A stretch of 64,000 nucleotides of DNA from Echeneis naucrates (GCF_900963305.1 NC_042511.1:10001-74000), one strand, 5' to 3'. Shown: positions 10,263 through 38,287, numbered from the stretch's first letter. Translations and numbers: made by a program. Notes: generated by a model from the letters alone, not told the origin.

Positions 10263-13124
10263 TATTTTGTCATGAATGTGCTGCCCCCTGCAGCTACAGA
10301 CATGAATTGTTATTGCCTCTGTCAGTGAATTACAGTGAAGTTTGTTGACATATTTTCTGCTGTTATTCACACGTTGACGTTCGTAATTTGTCAGTTAAAT
10401 GGCCTTTTGTTTTAGCTGCCTGTCATGTGAAACATTTGATGTAGATTCTTGCTTTCAGGAGTTTTTCCAGTTTTATCAGGACAGCAACAGAAAAGAGAGA
10501 CCAGATGGAGAGAACGCTGTGAATCTGGTGAACACAGGTATGAAAGAGAGGTTGTTGATTTACTTTCTGCTGTATTTAAGTTTAAAACTAAACCGTCTTT
10601 TTTTCCTTAGGTAGTAAAGATGAACCAACTGGTGAAATCAGACAAAAGGACGTCTCCATGGTGAAAATATTTAAGAAGGTCAGACACACAAGAATCAGTT
10701 TTGGCTGGACTGCAACAGCCTGACTGCTATAGTTGAGTAAACATTCTTCCTCTATTGCTCAGCCAAATGCCACATAGCTCTCATTGACTGTCAAAATTAA
10801 CTTCATTACTAAATTAACAACTGAGCACATTTTTCACTTGATTTTTGTTGATAGGTCTCCATTTTAAGCTTCAATAATAAAAAACAGAAAAACATCTCAG
10901 CAAGAAGAGATCATGAAATGAATTGTACTAAAATGCTGAAACTAACTGAGACCGATAAGGTTGCAGGTGACATGGATTTGTTAGGTGGTTTCATGTGTTT
11001 GTAGGGGTGGAGGCTCCAGAGATGGTCTGGGGCTTCTACTGGTCAGATAAAGGGGACAGTACAGGTGAGATACATGAATATTAACTCCTCTTTGCTTGCT
11101 GGCCTCTGACTTTCAGATCTGGCTGCTGGCTCTCTCTGTCTGTTTCACCTTCACCATCACCATTGGTGTGTTTCCCGCCATCACCACAGACATCAAATCC
11201 ACCCTTAATGACAGGGCTTCCTGGGGTCAGTTAACTGCTGTCTATTGTTCTCGTTGTTTGTATTGTCTGCATAGTTTTTAAAGCTGAAGACATGTAACTA
11301 TAACTGGCTTTCTACATCAAGCTGAGAAAATGAATTTGTAAAGTTTGTATTTCAGCTCAAACACCTGTACTTCAAAGTCAACCACACTGAATATGCACAG
11401 TCTTATCCATTTTTCCTGTGATCATGACCCAGCTCAAAGACAATGACAAAAAGTGAGGCGACAGAGAAGAAAATAAAAAATTATGTGTAGAGACAGAAAA
11501 TAGAAATAGAAAAAGACAGAGGGAGAGGGGACACACTAGACCCATGTCATCTACCTGCACTGAGCTGATCATGGCTCCAGCCTCCATGTACCTGTTACAA
11601 GAACAAACAGCTTAAAAAATAAACCAAAAACCCAGAGACAGGTCAGAGATTTGATCAGAATCATTGATTTTCACAGTCATGTCATAACATTGTTGAGGTA
11701 CCTCGTACCTGGACAGGTGAACTTGCAGGAAGGGATCTTGGGCCTATTTTAGTGGGTCTCACTCATCTCAACATGCAGCTTGCAATATGTGCAGTCTTTT
11801 ATCCAACAGTGTTTGTCTTGCTGTCAGACTTTTGACTTCTGAGAAAATGTGGCTCTGATTAGTCACATGGCTTCAGTGAGAGTGAGTCTCTTTCTTCACA
11901 GCTGATCTCATCAAGAGAGAGTGTTTGTCTTACAGACCTCTACTTCATCCCTGTCAGCTGCTTCCTGCTCTTTAATCTGTGTGACTGGGCCGGGCGGAGC
12001 TTAACAGCAATTTGTATGTGGGTGAGTGTCACGCCACCACATCCTCTATCTCCACCCGGGAATGAAGGTGTGATTCCTCATCTGTCTGCAGAAGGTGATT
12101 TGCTTATTATCTTTGTTTCCAGCCTCAGAAAGACAGTATATTACTTCCTGTTTCCATTGTGAGTCGCCTGGTCTTCATCCCTCTCTTCATGGTGTGTAAC
12201 GTGCAGCCTCGTCTCCACCTGCCCGTCTTATTCCACCATGATGGTTTCTTCATCATCATCATGATCATCTTTGCCTTCAGTAATGGATACCTGGCCAGTC
12301 TCTGCATGTGTTATGGACCAAAGTAAGAACGTAATCAATAATCAATAAGTTATTTAGAATTTTTCATTTCTTCCATTCATTTCATTTTTTCCAGCAACTA
12401 CTTTTACCGTAATTTCCAGACTATAGAGCGCACCTGAATATAAGTCGCACCCGCTAAATTTAAAGAGAAAAGGTTTTGTACATATATAGGCCGCACTTGT
12501 TTCGAAGCCACAGGTGTCGGAAATATGGGAGGAAATGGCATAGGGCAGGAATTATGTTACACAGAAAGATACTTTCTGATACTTCTTACCTGTTATTTGC
12601 TCCCCATCCTCCTCATTTACTATGCCAGTTTCTTCTCATGTGAACATCTATATCCATTTGTATGTGTGCATGCATATCAAGCGTGGTTGTAGGTTCATTT
12701 TTGTATGAGCAGCTCCTTGTTAGTTTTTTACATATTTCTCCACTCCTCTGTAAATTCACCAGATTTCTGTTCTGCTCTGTCACATCAAAGCAAACTGTAA
12801 ACAATTTTTTAAAAGGTGCTACATGAATATTAAAGTAACATTACTAAATATTATATAAAGTATATGTATTATTATTTGCCATCACTGCTGGATTCTGATG
12901 AGTCCTGTTTTCACCTTGAACATTGAGTTGGGATTATCAGAGACTGGATAACACATAGTGTAAGAAATCTTAACTCATGAAATATTGATGCCACATATCT
13001 CTTGTCCTATAGGAACGTTTTTCCTCATGAAGCTGAAACAGCTGGAGCCATCATGGCTTTCTTTCTATCTCTGGGTTTGGCTACAGGAGCTGCTTTGTCC
13101 TTCCTCTTCAGAGCACTGGTTTGA
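8102..13124 (+). CDS. slc29a1: Equilibrative nucleoside transporter 1
   Basis: Twelve coding exons, 435 codons, phase-consistent throughout: 8102-8127, 8225-8306, 8758-8930, 9564-9703, 9841-9975, 10108-10205, 10459-10537, 10611-10678, 11117-11225, 11936-12021, 12123-12322, 13013-13124. The product starts MAASSPKDK followed by YFAVWLIFFLLGLGTLLPWN, the conserved first membrane helix of ENT transporters. GLLPASYTTPIMSGQGLAG (exon 5) and SNGYLASLCMCYGPK (exon 11) match ENT1 more closely than ENT2, which has different residues there. Human ENT1 has 456 residues; the shorter length lies mainly in the hydrophilic central loop (exons 7-8). The family has 11 membrane helices and carries nucleosides across the plasma membrane without an ion gradient. 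Start chosen because it is the first ATG in phase with exon 2. Appears intact. Confidence 0.93.
9410..9428 (+). repeat. Interstitial telomeric motif in slc29a1 intron 3
   Basis: TTTGGGTTAGGGTTAGGG reads as three TTAGGG-type units on the + strand, opposite in orientation to the chromosome-end repeats. Confidence 0.7.
10222..10261. repeat. (CA)n microsatellite
   Basis: About 20 uninterrupted CA units in slc29a1 intron 6, starting some 17 bases after the exon 6 donor. Confidence 0.95.
12406..12530. repeat. Interspersed repeat with ATAAGTCGCAC motif
   Basis: Begins CCGTAATTTCCAGACTATAG and carries two related cores, TATAAGTCGCACC and TATAGGCCGCACTT. I recognise the pattern as a common vertebrate interspersed repeat, probably DNA-transposon derived, but cannot name the family. 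It lies in slc29a1 intron 11. Confidence 0.5.
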
Positions 13125-13795
13125 CTGGAGGATTGGAGGTCAGAGGAGAGTTTGATCGTGTTGGAGTTTCTTCCTGTCAGACACAATATCATGAACATTC
13201 AGCTTCATCATGTTTCCACCACTCATTAGGCTCCTCCCCTGATGATGTAGTAGTGATAGCTTCTGGAAGGCCAGATCTCATTAAAAATCTGATCACTGTT
13301 TTCAGCTGTTTGACAGCCAATTACTTGATTGTTGAGTCAGTCATTTTGTCCACCTGCATCTGTAACTTGTGTCACCTGTCTCATGGAAATGTATTGAGAA
13401 AATATCATGAATATACACAGTAAATATATCAGGAAAATGCATGGAGTGGTCAATTGAGCCACATCATTGAATCCAAAATCATTTCAGAGCTACAGGTTGA
13501 CATGTTTGGGATTGTAAATAGGAATAATATCTGGATCTAAATGATCTAAATGTAATTCAGCTGTAATCAGTAGTGGAGGGACATCTGAGGTGAATACATC
13601 ATCAGGAAGTGAAGTCAGACTTAACCAGACCAACGCAGTTCATGTCTGTGGGTTTAGTTCAGACAAGACGCTGAAGACGAGGAGCCAAATGTTCAAAAAG
13701 TTACACCCAGGACCTTCTTATCATCTTCCTGTGTGAAATACTGACTGAAAGAGTTGGAGGTCAAGTTCCTGTTTTGACTGAACTGAGCTGGCTCA

Positions 13796-13801
13796 AATAA
13801 A
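13796..13801 (+). terminator. slc29a1 poly(A) signal
   Basis: AATAAA about 670 bases after the slc29a1 stop, the first good signal downstream. The convergent reticulon gene has its signal at 14233. Confidence 0.5.
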
Positions 13802-14232
13802 TCAGCTGATTAACAACTGTTAAATTTAAGTCATTTTTTGTGAATACAGACCTGAACCGTCACTGTGTTGATTATTGAATAATAATTATTTCAATTACTG
13901 AGATTTCTTTGTAAGACAATAATAGGGGGGTCTGTGATCAGTATGTGATGAATTGTTATATTTATTTATTAAATGCTTGGTTGGTCACTCCTGTTGAGAT
14001 CTAGTAAAATGATTTGACTAACCAGGGGTTAATGTGAAACTGATAACCTAACACCTTTAAAATGACCAATCAGACTAGGACGATGGACCCCAGAGGGTGG
14101 AGAACGTTCTAACAAAAGACTAGTTTGAATTGTCTTCACCATGCAGGGGTCAGGGGTTAGGGTTAGTTAGTTAAGGGTCAGTTGCTGCCTAAAACATAAC
14201 ATCAGTCACTTGTTTGTTTAATCAGGCCTGAT
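13802..14232. other. Spacer between convergent genes
   Basis: Non-coding. Contains another TTAGGG-type run (GGGGTTAGGGTTAG near 14153-14166). Nothing else recognised. Confidence 0.5.
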
Positions 14233-14238
14233 TTTATT
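14233..14238 (-). terminator. Reticulon gene poly(A) signal
   Basis: TTTATT on the + strand is AATAAA on the minus strand, downstream of the last supported reticulon exon. Confidence 0.45.
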
Positions 14239-14713
14239 AAAAGACTTTTAGAATAAATTCAGCCTGTAAGTCACTGTAAAATTGACAATTTGGAATAGAC
14301 TGTGAAGATACTGTCTGCACAGGTGTCTCTGAAGGTCTGTGCTCACTCAACTTTAGTCCTTTTCACAGCTCCTGGTAACTTGTCCTGCAGCCTGAAAACA
14401 CAGAGACTAAATGTCACATCTCCTGAACCAATTGAGATTCACCTTCTTCCACGGCTTTCTCCAGTAGTCTGCGTGACTACAGAAAAAACAAACAGTTTGA
14501 CTGACTGTAAATGAATAAACAACATGACAAAAAAAATTCCCTACCCTTCTTGTGACTGCAGGTTTGTCCATGATGTGACTGGCTAACAGAGTATTTATTA
14601 AACAGCACACCATCTGATATATGTGCAGCTTCCTCGGACCTGGAAACAGTTCAGAGGGAGGAAGTCCCGAAACACCTCCTCCCTGTCAGAGTGAAGCTCC
14701 TGCAGTAACTCAC

Positions 14714-17627
14714 TTATACAAAGTCCCCTCCAGTCTGGTCCGGACCAGGTCCATCTTTTCATCAATCTGGGTCTGAACACAAACACAATTATAAAACTGA
14801 GGGTAAATTTAAGTGAATGACCTGAGTCCTGAGACAAAGGCAGAGGTTCTGTACCTTTTTCTTCTGGTAGATTAGTGGAGTGGTGAAGAAGATGATGTCA
14901 GCTGGACAGAATCAACATCAGATTATTAGTCTGTGAGAACCAGGAACTGAAAACCTCATTTCAACCAAACAGAGAACCAGACTCACCAAGAATCAGGATG
15001 GTGATGCCATTAAAAACAGCTCCAACATATGTCATCACCCACATAACTGCAGCTAACTGAAACATACAAAGAACATTCAGAAAACATTCAAATCACTCAC
15101 TTTAGTCTTTGCTTTTTGTATGACTCTGACCTTCAGAGAATCCACCAGGTCTTCAACCAACAGCAGCCTCCTGCTCTGACTGTTGAACCAGTTCAGGTGG
15201 ATCAGAACCTGATCAGCAAGATGCCGGACTGACTCTGGTGACACTGAGATGTCCCGCTCTAAAAGAGTCCTAACAGAGGAGAATAGAAAACATCAAAGAG
15301 GATCATCTTGGTGCTGCATATGTTCATGCCTTCATGTCACAGTTCACCATCCCCCACTTCCTGCAGAATAACGCTACAGGTCACAGAAATAAAGTAATCT
15401 CAGACTGATCTCCTCGTCATGGCAGTGCATCCAGTTCAGTCTCCAGACCTGAATCCAGTCATGCCAACGGGTAGCAATGTTTCTGAGGTTCAAGAGGTGT
15501 CATGATAAAGAGAGGTGAGTGTGTTACCTGAATGGATGGCCTTCATCTGATTTCTGCACAGCCTGAATCACAGATTTATAAACCCTAAAGACATGAAGCA
15601 GAGGATTATGATGTAATTTCCTGTCAATTGAAGCCCTGGTTTAATTATTTGTCTGAAAATTTAATATCTTTATCTCAGTTTTAATTAATTTATTTTTATT
15701 TTAGTTGTCCTATCTAACTGCAGGACCTGATCTAAGTGGGCACAGACACTTTATTTGTGATTGGCTCTTACCTGAAGGTGATGGTGACGCACAGGAAGGC
15801 CAAAAACAGGTAGGACACCACACTGATGACTGAGAGCGTTGCCACAGAGACCAGAACCAGCAGTGAAAAGGTAAATGCTGCTGCAGATTTCTTTGGTTGT
15901 TTCCAGTGAATGAGCTGTAAGACTTTGGGGGTTGGGGGATTTTAGCAGACCATTAAGCAGGGTATGTGTTCGGGGGAGTGGCTACTGTGTGACTGACAGA
16001 CTGTAGCTCCCAATCAGGATATACTACAGAGCAGGTCAGATCCAGCCCTCATCCCTTAGCTCCACCTTCTCCTTCAAATATGGTTACTACTGGTTTGAAA
16101 AACAAGCTGGCTGACAGATAAATTACAAACTGGACGCTTCAAAACAGTCGCTCACACACGTTGTGTGTGTTTGTGTGCAAATGAGTATCATTGCTGATCA
16201 CACAAATAATAGATCAGGAAGTGGACTTGCAGTGACAGAGAGAAATGCCCGGGTTCATTTTGGCGAGTTTTAGTGTAAAATCCTCAACGACGTGGTACCA
16301 GGAAGTAATGTCAACAGTGACTGTTACTGGGCCAAAGGTCATCGTCAGGGTCTTCATTCCTCCCTGGTCTTTAGCCTTCAACCCTCAGATATTACCCCTC
16401 ACTATAATCCAGATTACCATCCGAATCAGAAGTCACATGGACTAGGTGTAGCTGCATACCAAACTCTGGCAATTAGGATTTCTGCGGCATGTTTGGAAAC
16501 TGACCCGCTAAATTTCTCCCCAATTATGAAATCTTCAGCACCACTTTCTTCTTCCATGGTTATTTATATGATGCTCCTTTCTACTCTGTAGACAGGCAGA
16601 TTTTTCTTTCCATCTTAACATGTTTTTTTATGAACTTTTCTACTGTTTCAGCTGCAGATGCTTATTTGTCATTTTGTCTTTCGAATGTAATGAAATGAAA
16701 TTTATTTGGTTGCCAACTCATAATAGTTACTTCTAGGCTTTACAATTAGAGAAGTTCTATATTAAATCCTTGGTACATTTATTTATAGGGAGCAAACAAG
16801 TCCACCATGAACAAACCCTTGGTGACAGTGGAGGGGAAAAATTCATTTTGTTGTTTATGTGTATGCTGCTATTTTTTAAGCACTGAGATAGAAACGGTGC
16901 CACTTTTCTATCTTCGGTTATTTGGTTCTTAGTGTTGAGGTTATTTCACTTTTTTTCCTCTTTTTTGTAGAGCTGCTTATAACTGTAAGTGCCGCCCCCA
17001 CTCATAAGCAGCTTTTTGCTGAAACACAGTCAGCTGACAACTGGATAATACAAATCTGTCTCCATTAGAGAATGAAACTAACGTCACTCTCTGTCGTGAC
17101 GATAAAGATGATAATTACAAAGAAAAAAAACAAAGTCAATGATAACAGAGAAACCAACATCAAACACACCAACACCAATGAAAACAAAAACATTAAAAAG
17201 CAAAACATGCTGCCAATCAGCGGCTGACCTCACCAATCAGGATGCAGTGCAATTATCTAAGATCAATCCGATGTATTCACCAGTATCCATGACAACAGCT
17301 GATTCTGAATTAGTTACCCGAGTATGTGATGTCTCTGAGTGAGGAAGAGGAAGAGTTGTTGCACTGTGATGATGAAGAATCAGTGCAGCTGCTGGTTGAA
17401 TCTGCCATGTCCTTCTTCTTCTCTTTGTTGAGTTTCTGTGAGAACATGAAATGTCTCTGCAGGTTTAAACCTCCTTCTGAGCAGCTGGTGACATCATCAT
17501 GGGGGTGGGATTGATAAAGAGGGGCGGGGGGTTCTGAGGTCAGCTGATACATGGACTGAAAGAACCAATCATTGATAATGAAAGGAGCTGAAACAGAGTA
17601 AGATGGATTGGGACAAGACTCCATCAT
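14714..17627 (-). CDS. Reticulon-family protein (3' end unresolved)
   Basis: Seven coding exons are supported on the minus strand: 17318-17627, 15772-15922, 15528-15584, 15131-15269, 14987-15056, 14855-14901, 14714-14772, giving at least 277 codons. The first encodes a Ser-rich N terminus ([12 protein letters not shown]...). The rest form a reticulon homology domain: [17 protein letters not shown] leads the first long hydrophobic hairpin, then [18 protein letters not shown], then [14 protein letters not shown], then the second hairpin [20 protein letters not shown], then [16 protein letters not shown]. Reticulons shape tubular ER through these hairpins. The domain is diverged from RTN1, RTN3 and RTN4, so I do not choose a paralog. 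The last exon is uncertain: an acceptor at 14640 continues the frame for about 60 codons, but without the usual IQAKIPG and terminal Lys-rich end. Confidence 0.8.
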
Positions 17628-18590
17628 TAACCTGGAGAAGGGTCTGACATCTCTTCAGACTCTGTGGAACAATCTGCTCAGCAACCTGATGTCCTGATAT
17701 CAGACTTCATCTAACTGCTGTTAACAAAGCCAACCTACTACAAACGTTATCAGCTTTTGTTATGAACTTTCAGTTTTTGTAGATTTTATTTAACCTAACA
17801 AGGTTTGTTCTGTTGAGATCAAAAATCCATTTTAAGTGACCAAGTCAAGAATGGAGGCAGTGCATTTCCAGGGACAGAAATGAAACTGTCAAACACTCAC
17901 AGTACACATTCATTTGCAAAACAAATAGTAAATAAAAATAACTACCTAAAGAAGCTGCAAACAAACGCTACAACTAAGAATTTCAAACGTTAAGGGAGAC
18001 TATCTTCTGCAGTCCTGTTTCCCGCCTCAGCTGTTAAACTGCAGTCACATTCACTGACCGAACAGCCCAAAGCAGCTGTTAGCTCACCTGCTAACCTGCT
18101 AACAGGTGACTTCCACTAAATTAAGTATTAATGTGAGACAGAAGCGACTGAGCTCCGACTGGAGGATGTCGGTGAACAAATAAGGAGTCTGACGGGCTAA
18201 TGAAGAAGAGAAGCTCCCTAACCCTGTCCGGAAAGAAACTAAAAATTAAAATTAAGGTTTACTGTTGTTAGAACAATAAACGGGATGACCGTTTCTATTT
18301 TGAATGATATTCCCTTTCCGGTCAGTCTTTTCCTCCCGTTTCCGGTGCAGTGACGTCACGTCCCGTCCCGTGTTTGTGTTGTTGTTGTTGTTCTAAAATT
18401 AATTTATTTTTGTTGTCCCTCTGCAGCCTGCTTCAACGCCCTGCCGGCAGGGGGCAGCAGCAGCTCTGATTTATAGCTCCGCAGAGCCAGGCGGAACCTT
18501 CTGTCTATCTGTTGTTTCTGTCGTGCACAAAAAGAACACACAGCTCAGCGTCGATAAAAGTGTTCATTTTGTTCACACCTGCCGGACGTC
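17628..18590. other. Divergent promoter region of reticulon and gemin6
   Basis: No coding sequence recognised. The gemin6 side (about 18150-18590) is CpG-rich and holds ETS-type TTTCCGG sites near 18316 and 18340 and a full CRE. Reticulon 5' untranslated exons may lie here. Confidence 0.5.
18351..18358. promoter_or_regulatory. Palindromic CRE, gemin6 promoter
   Basis: TGACGTCA, a perfect CREB/ATF site, 232 bases upstream of the gemin6 ATG, next to ETS-type sites. This is typical of a housekeeping promoter. Confidence 0.6.
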
Positions 18591-19469
18591 ATGCAGGGCA
18601 GCTGGTCTCTGTTAGGTCCGCTGAGCTGGACCGGTTATATCAACAAACAGGTGAACGTTACGGCGGGAACAGATGAAAGTCACCAAGGCTGGCTGGTCAC
18701 CGTGGACCCGGTGTCCGCGAGGTAACTGAGAACAAACACACACATTCCTTCAGGGATTGAAGCAGAAATGGTTGAAAATACTGAAATGATGACTTTCCAA
18801 AAACCGAATAATAATGGAGAAATAAAAACTGGACGGTCCAAGATCAAATCACTGAAATCTTTTATTCCGAAAGGAAAATCATTCTGTACTGATTTAGTTG
18901 ATTTATTATCTGTTTGACTTTATTTTGATATCGTACTTCAATCCAGAACCACTCCTGGATCAAAGTGAGAACAAAGTGGTCTCCGAGATGATAGTTCCTG
19001 TTCTGCATGATTTTATTTGGTCTTGAGATCTGGTTTTAACCTTGAAACAAGATCTCTGATCCAGTCTGTCCCTGTCTGATTCTCTGGTCCTGCCCCCCAC
19101 TGCAGTCTGGTTCTGGTGGACTTCAGGGAGGATGGTGGGACCTCGATGGAGGTGGTAATGGGGCATGCTGTTGAGAATGTGACAGTCCTGCACGAGGCAG
19201 ACGAGGTGACCTTAGACCGCCTCAGGACCTCGGTCCTCTCCCCAGCGACCTGCAGCCTGGACCCCGAGGAACTGAGCAGGAGGAGGGCAGGTGTCCAAAT
19301 CTGGCTTCAGAAGAACCGCGTCCCTGTGGAGGAAGAGGGAGACCAGCTTAGGGTGGCAGGGGTCTTGACCATCACGGCCCCTTATGGACCTGAGGATTGC
19401 TGCAGCTCCAACCAGATCATCCTGGACCGCATTCAGAGACTGATCCAGCTCCAAACAGATCACTCTTGA
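18591..19469 (+). CDS. gemin6: Gemin6, SMN complex subunit
   Basis: Two coding exons, 18591-18721 and 19106-19469, joined in frame at an AG|T serine codon (164 codons). MQGSWSLLGPLSWTGYINKQ aligns with human GEMIN6 (MSEWMKKGPLEWQDYIYKEV), and exon 2 carries VLVDF, MGHAVENV, VAGVLTI, PYGPEDCCSSNQIILDR. Gemin6 has an Sm-like fold, pairs with Gemin7 and helps the SMN complex load Sm cores on snRNAs in the cytoplasm. Human length is 167 residues, so this copy is full length. gemin6 and sos1 are neighbours in human (2p22) as here. Poly(A) signal AATAAA at 19590. Confidence 0.93.
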
Positions 19470-19589
19470 CCACATCCAGCGTACCCATGAACACCAGTCA
19501 GATTCCAGCTCAGTCTCCTGACCAATCCAAGTGCAGTGACTACTGCGACAGACAGCTGTTCTTTGTCATCGGTTTGATGACAAGGAACA

Positions 19590-19595
19590 AATAAA
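19590..19595 (+). terminator. gemin6 poly(A) signal
   Basis: AATAAA 120 bases after the gemin6 stop codon. Confidence 0.65.
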
Positions 19596-19786
19596 AACAC
19601 CAAGTTGATTAAAATGTTCTAACCAAGGAGTATCAGCTGGTCAGTCAGAGGATGTCCAGGGTTTCATCCAGGGATGAGAAGATTCATTCACTGCTCCACT
19701 CAATCAGTTCATCTGTGATTAGTTATTGGTTATGGACTAATTAATTACTGGACTGTTCTCATGTGTGAGCCATGGTGGATTTGGGC

Positions 19787-19798
19787 TGACGTCACGTG
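19787..19798. promoter_or_regulatory. Overlapping CRE and E-box
   Basis: TGACGTCACGTG joins a full CRE to a CACGTG E-box in the spacer between the convergent gemin6 and sos1 3' ends. No promoter is otherwise evident here, so function is doubtful. Confidence 0.3.
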
Positions 19799-20079
19799 TT
19801 GATTTTACATCTGGTTCCCATCCAGATTAAAAAGTTGAATTTTTTTTGTTTGTTTTCATTGAGTAAATAAAAGTAACAAAAACAAATTTAAGCATGATTT
19901 TACTAATCACTGTTTGCCGGGTTCACTAGTTACCTAATGGATTGAGGGTCTTCAGTGTACTGAGGTGTACAGGGCAGATCTGAAATGGACTGGGAAGAAC
20001 TAAAGTAGACTCAGGGGCTGAGGTGGACCAAATAAAGACACATGGACTCTGTCGTCGTCCAGCTCAGTGTACAAACACA

Positions 20080-20085
20080 TTTATT
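20080..20085 (-). terminator. sos1 poly(A) signal
   Basis: AATAAA on the minus strand, about 420 bases past the sos1 stop; it implies a short 3' UTR ending less than 500 bases from the gemin6 signal. Confidence 0.5.
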
Positions 20086-20504
20086 CCCTTGTTTTTAAGA
20101 AGGCAATCATCGACAGTCAGAGACAAACAGGTCCACCAGGACCAGGTCCACCAGAACCACTACAGTACCTCTGTGGTTCTGGTCCAGTACCTGAAGGCTC
20201 CTGACAAACCAACACCTCCACTTAGGTCCATGGAGGACTACATTACATACAAGTCTCTGTTTATCTCAAGACCCCATCAGGTCTCAGCTCTTGAACATTC
20301 TCCATTCTGCTGGAGGCCACAGTTTGTTTTTCAAAATAAGAGCACATGATGAGTGTTTTATTGTCTCAGTCTGGGTCAGATCAGAACTTCCTGATTGGTT
20401 GATCAAATGTTTTATACTCCATTATCTGTTCTGATCCAATCAGCTTTAGTGTTAGCTTGTCCAATCAGCCGCCTTGCCCCCTTCAGGAAGTTCAGGCCGT
20501 CCAA

Positions 20505-34019
<13,515 letters not shown>

Positions 34020-34800
34020 GGCTGCTGCTGCGGGGTTTGCGGGGTCTGAGCGCCGCGGGGACGGACACGCACGGTTCACCGGGTTACATGAACGTAGTGC
34101 GCGTCTGACCGGGTCCAGCGGGGCGGGTGAAGCGGAGAGCGGGGACGGGCCGTACCTCCAGAGCAGCTGCCGTCACTGCGACCATCGTCGGCCGCTACAC
34201 GGAGAGCTAAAGGCGGCCAGATGTTCCGCAGCTAACCGTTAGCTCCGCCGCTGCTAACTGGGTGTAGTTCCGTTTACCGACACAGCATGATGACCGTTAG
34301 CCGACCCACACCAACAGTATCGGGACTCGGCGTGACAGTTAGCGGACGCTGAGCTGGATGTTAGCCTGTTAGCTCGTAGCCCGGCTGCCTCTGTTAGCAG
34401 TGGCTAGCAGCCGGACGGACCCATCCGCGGCTCTCCGGTGAGCGGCCAGACGGTACCCAGATGTTGCCTGACGCGGGTTTCTCAGTCTGCGGTCAAACGC
34501 TGATGGTTAGCCGGCTGTCGGTGTGAATCAGCGGGTTGCTCGCTGCTCATCGCTCCGCTAACATTTTACCGGACACAGCAGTTCCCCGGCGCGGCGGTTC
34601 CTTCGGTTTCCTGCCGGTCCTCGGGAACAGGTCTCCGCACCGACTGTTCTCCGGGTCCGTCAGACAGTAGACCCGGCCTCCGGTCAGGCGGATATTCACC
34701 GAGCTAACAGCCGGCCACGGTTAGATACGGTCGGCTGTTGAGACTCCGGTGTGCGGCATCTTAGTCTGTTGAGCGCCTGAGCATGCGCACCGGAAGATTC
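34020..34800. promoter_or_regulatory. sos1 CpG-rich promoter and 5' UTR
   Basis: High CpG density upstream of the sos1 ATG, with many repeats of the GTTAGC/GCTAAC type seen at fish housekeeping promoters. No TATA box evident. The exact start site cannot be placed. Confidence 0.6.
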
Positions 34801-35581
34801 TGACGTCTGTGGGCGGGGCTCCTGAATGGGCGTTCCTACTGGAACCCGTATGTGGCAGAGGAAGGTGGCCCCATAGACCCTGGGCCTCTGGGGGACTCTG
34901 GGTTCTCTGGGTTCTCTGGGGGTCTCTGGGGGCCTCTGGGGGTGCTCACAGGTGGACAGAGTTTCTTTTACTGTAAAATGACCCACATCACATCACATCA
35001 TCTGACCCACATCAAGGCTCTCCTCCCCGTCTCTCCCTCTCTCCCCCCCCCCCTACCTCTGTCTCTCCCTCCCTGTCTGTCTGTCCAGAGGATGAAGGTC
35101 ACACAGAGGAGTTGGTGATGGAGGTTATATGTTTATTTACAGCTGAACATCCAAATGATGGAGGACTGAAGAGACAGTTTCAGTGTCCAGCAGAGGGCAG
35201 CAAGGTCTTTCAGAGGGTCTTGGAGGGGTATGATGGGGTAAGAGAGGGGCGTGAAGGGGTACAATAGAGCAGCATGAGGGAAGGTCAAAGGATATTAAGA
35301 GGTGTTGTGGGGCATCAAGGGTATCAGGGGAATCCAGTCTGTTGTACTGTCTGATGAATTAAGAGTTTATCACTAGGTTCAGTCTGGACCAGTCTTAGGT
35401 CATATACCTGGACTTCCTGTAAGAAGACCAGCATCCCCAGAGTCCAAATGGGCCTGGTTTCATGTAGTCCAGATGTTCCGGTGTGGATCATTTCACATGT
35501 TCTCCAGACAGATGTTCCTCTGAGTAAAGTCCAGGTCAAGAATCAGTTCAGAACCAAGACAGAGTCCACCAGAACACAGAC

Positions 35582-35655
<74 letters not shown>

Positions 35656-36207
35656 CAAAAAGTCTTAACACACAAACAACAAGGAGAAGATGCACATTCA
35701 AATCAAACACACAGAGCATGTGACCCCCCCACACACACCCACCCACCCACCACCACCAAATAAATACAGATATAAATAAATCCACATGTTCAGCAGCTGA
35801 TTACATAACTTGGGTCCAGAGTCCAGGATCTGCAGAGTTCGGGACCAAACAACCATGGTCTGGTTTATGCACGAAATCAACATTGAGTTCTGGTACTGAT
35901 CCTTCACCTCACAATTCAACAGTGTTTCAATTGGTGTTGCTGCGTAGGACTGTAGACTTGAGGGACCTGGACTAGCAGAGATGAAAGGAACTGTAAAAGA
36001 GCCAGATCTGGTGCAATGATGATAAGCTTCTCTTCCTCCAGTTTCTGCTCTGGTCGGATTTCACAGTTGATATGTATTTGAAATAGTTCTGGACTCTAGA
36101 CCTGGACTCTGGACCAAGACTGGGGAGCAAATGAATGGAGGCTTGTTTGGTGATTAAGATTCATCATGAAAGGTGAAGATTCAATCCAACCTCCATCCAA
36201 CTAAAGT

Positions 36208-36245
<38 letters not shown>

Positions 36246-36445
36246 AACAGACAAACAGTCACGTTCACAGCACAGACACCACAGCAGGTAGTACAGTCAG
36301 CAGGGCGCGCTGTGTCGGGTGTTTCACTCCCAAAACATTACTTGGAGGCTGAAGCCCTGCCTCCATCAATTAGGACCAGGTTCAGTCAAACCCGCCGTGT
36401 CCAGCTCCAACGCACCTCCAGCTCTGAATGATGTCACCAGGCAGT
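34801..36445. other. Intergenic, tmem178a 3' side, microsatellites
   Basis: No coding sequence recognised. It holds a short GGGTTCTCT/GGGGGTCTCT tandem near 34893-34945, a 70-bp (TG)n run at 35585-35654 and another (TG)n at 36210-36242. Much of 35100-36445 may be tmem178a 3' UTR. Confidence 0.5.
35585..35654. repeat. (TG)n microsatellite, 35 units
   Basis: Uninterrupted TG run of about 70 bp, the longest microsatellite in the window. Confidence 0.95.

Positions 36446-38287
<1,842 letters not shown>

Noticed and set aside
10002-10370. 122-codon minus-strand frame over the slc29a1 exon 6 region
   Set aside because: Runs through a CA microsatellite (VCVCV) and is antisense to a well-supported exon.
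14598-14837. 79-codon frame within the reticulon gene
   Set aside because: It crosses a confirmed exon in the wrong frame; shadow of exon 7 and intron.
35493-35785. Frames of repeated HTHTHT or VCVCVC
   Set aside because: Translations of the long TG microsatellite.
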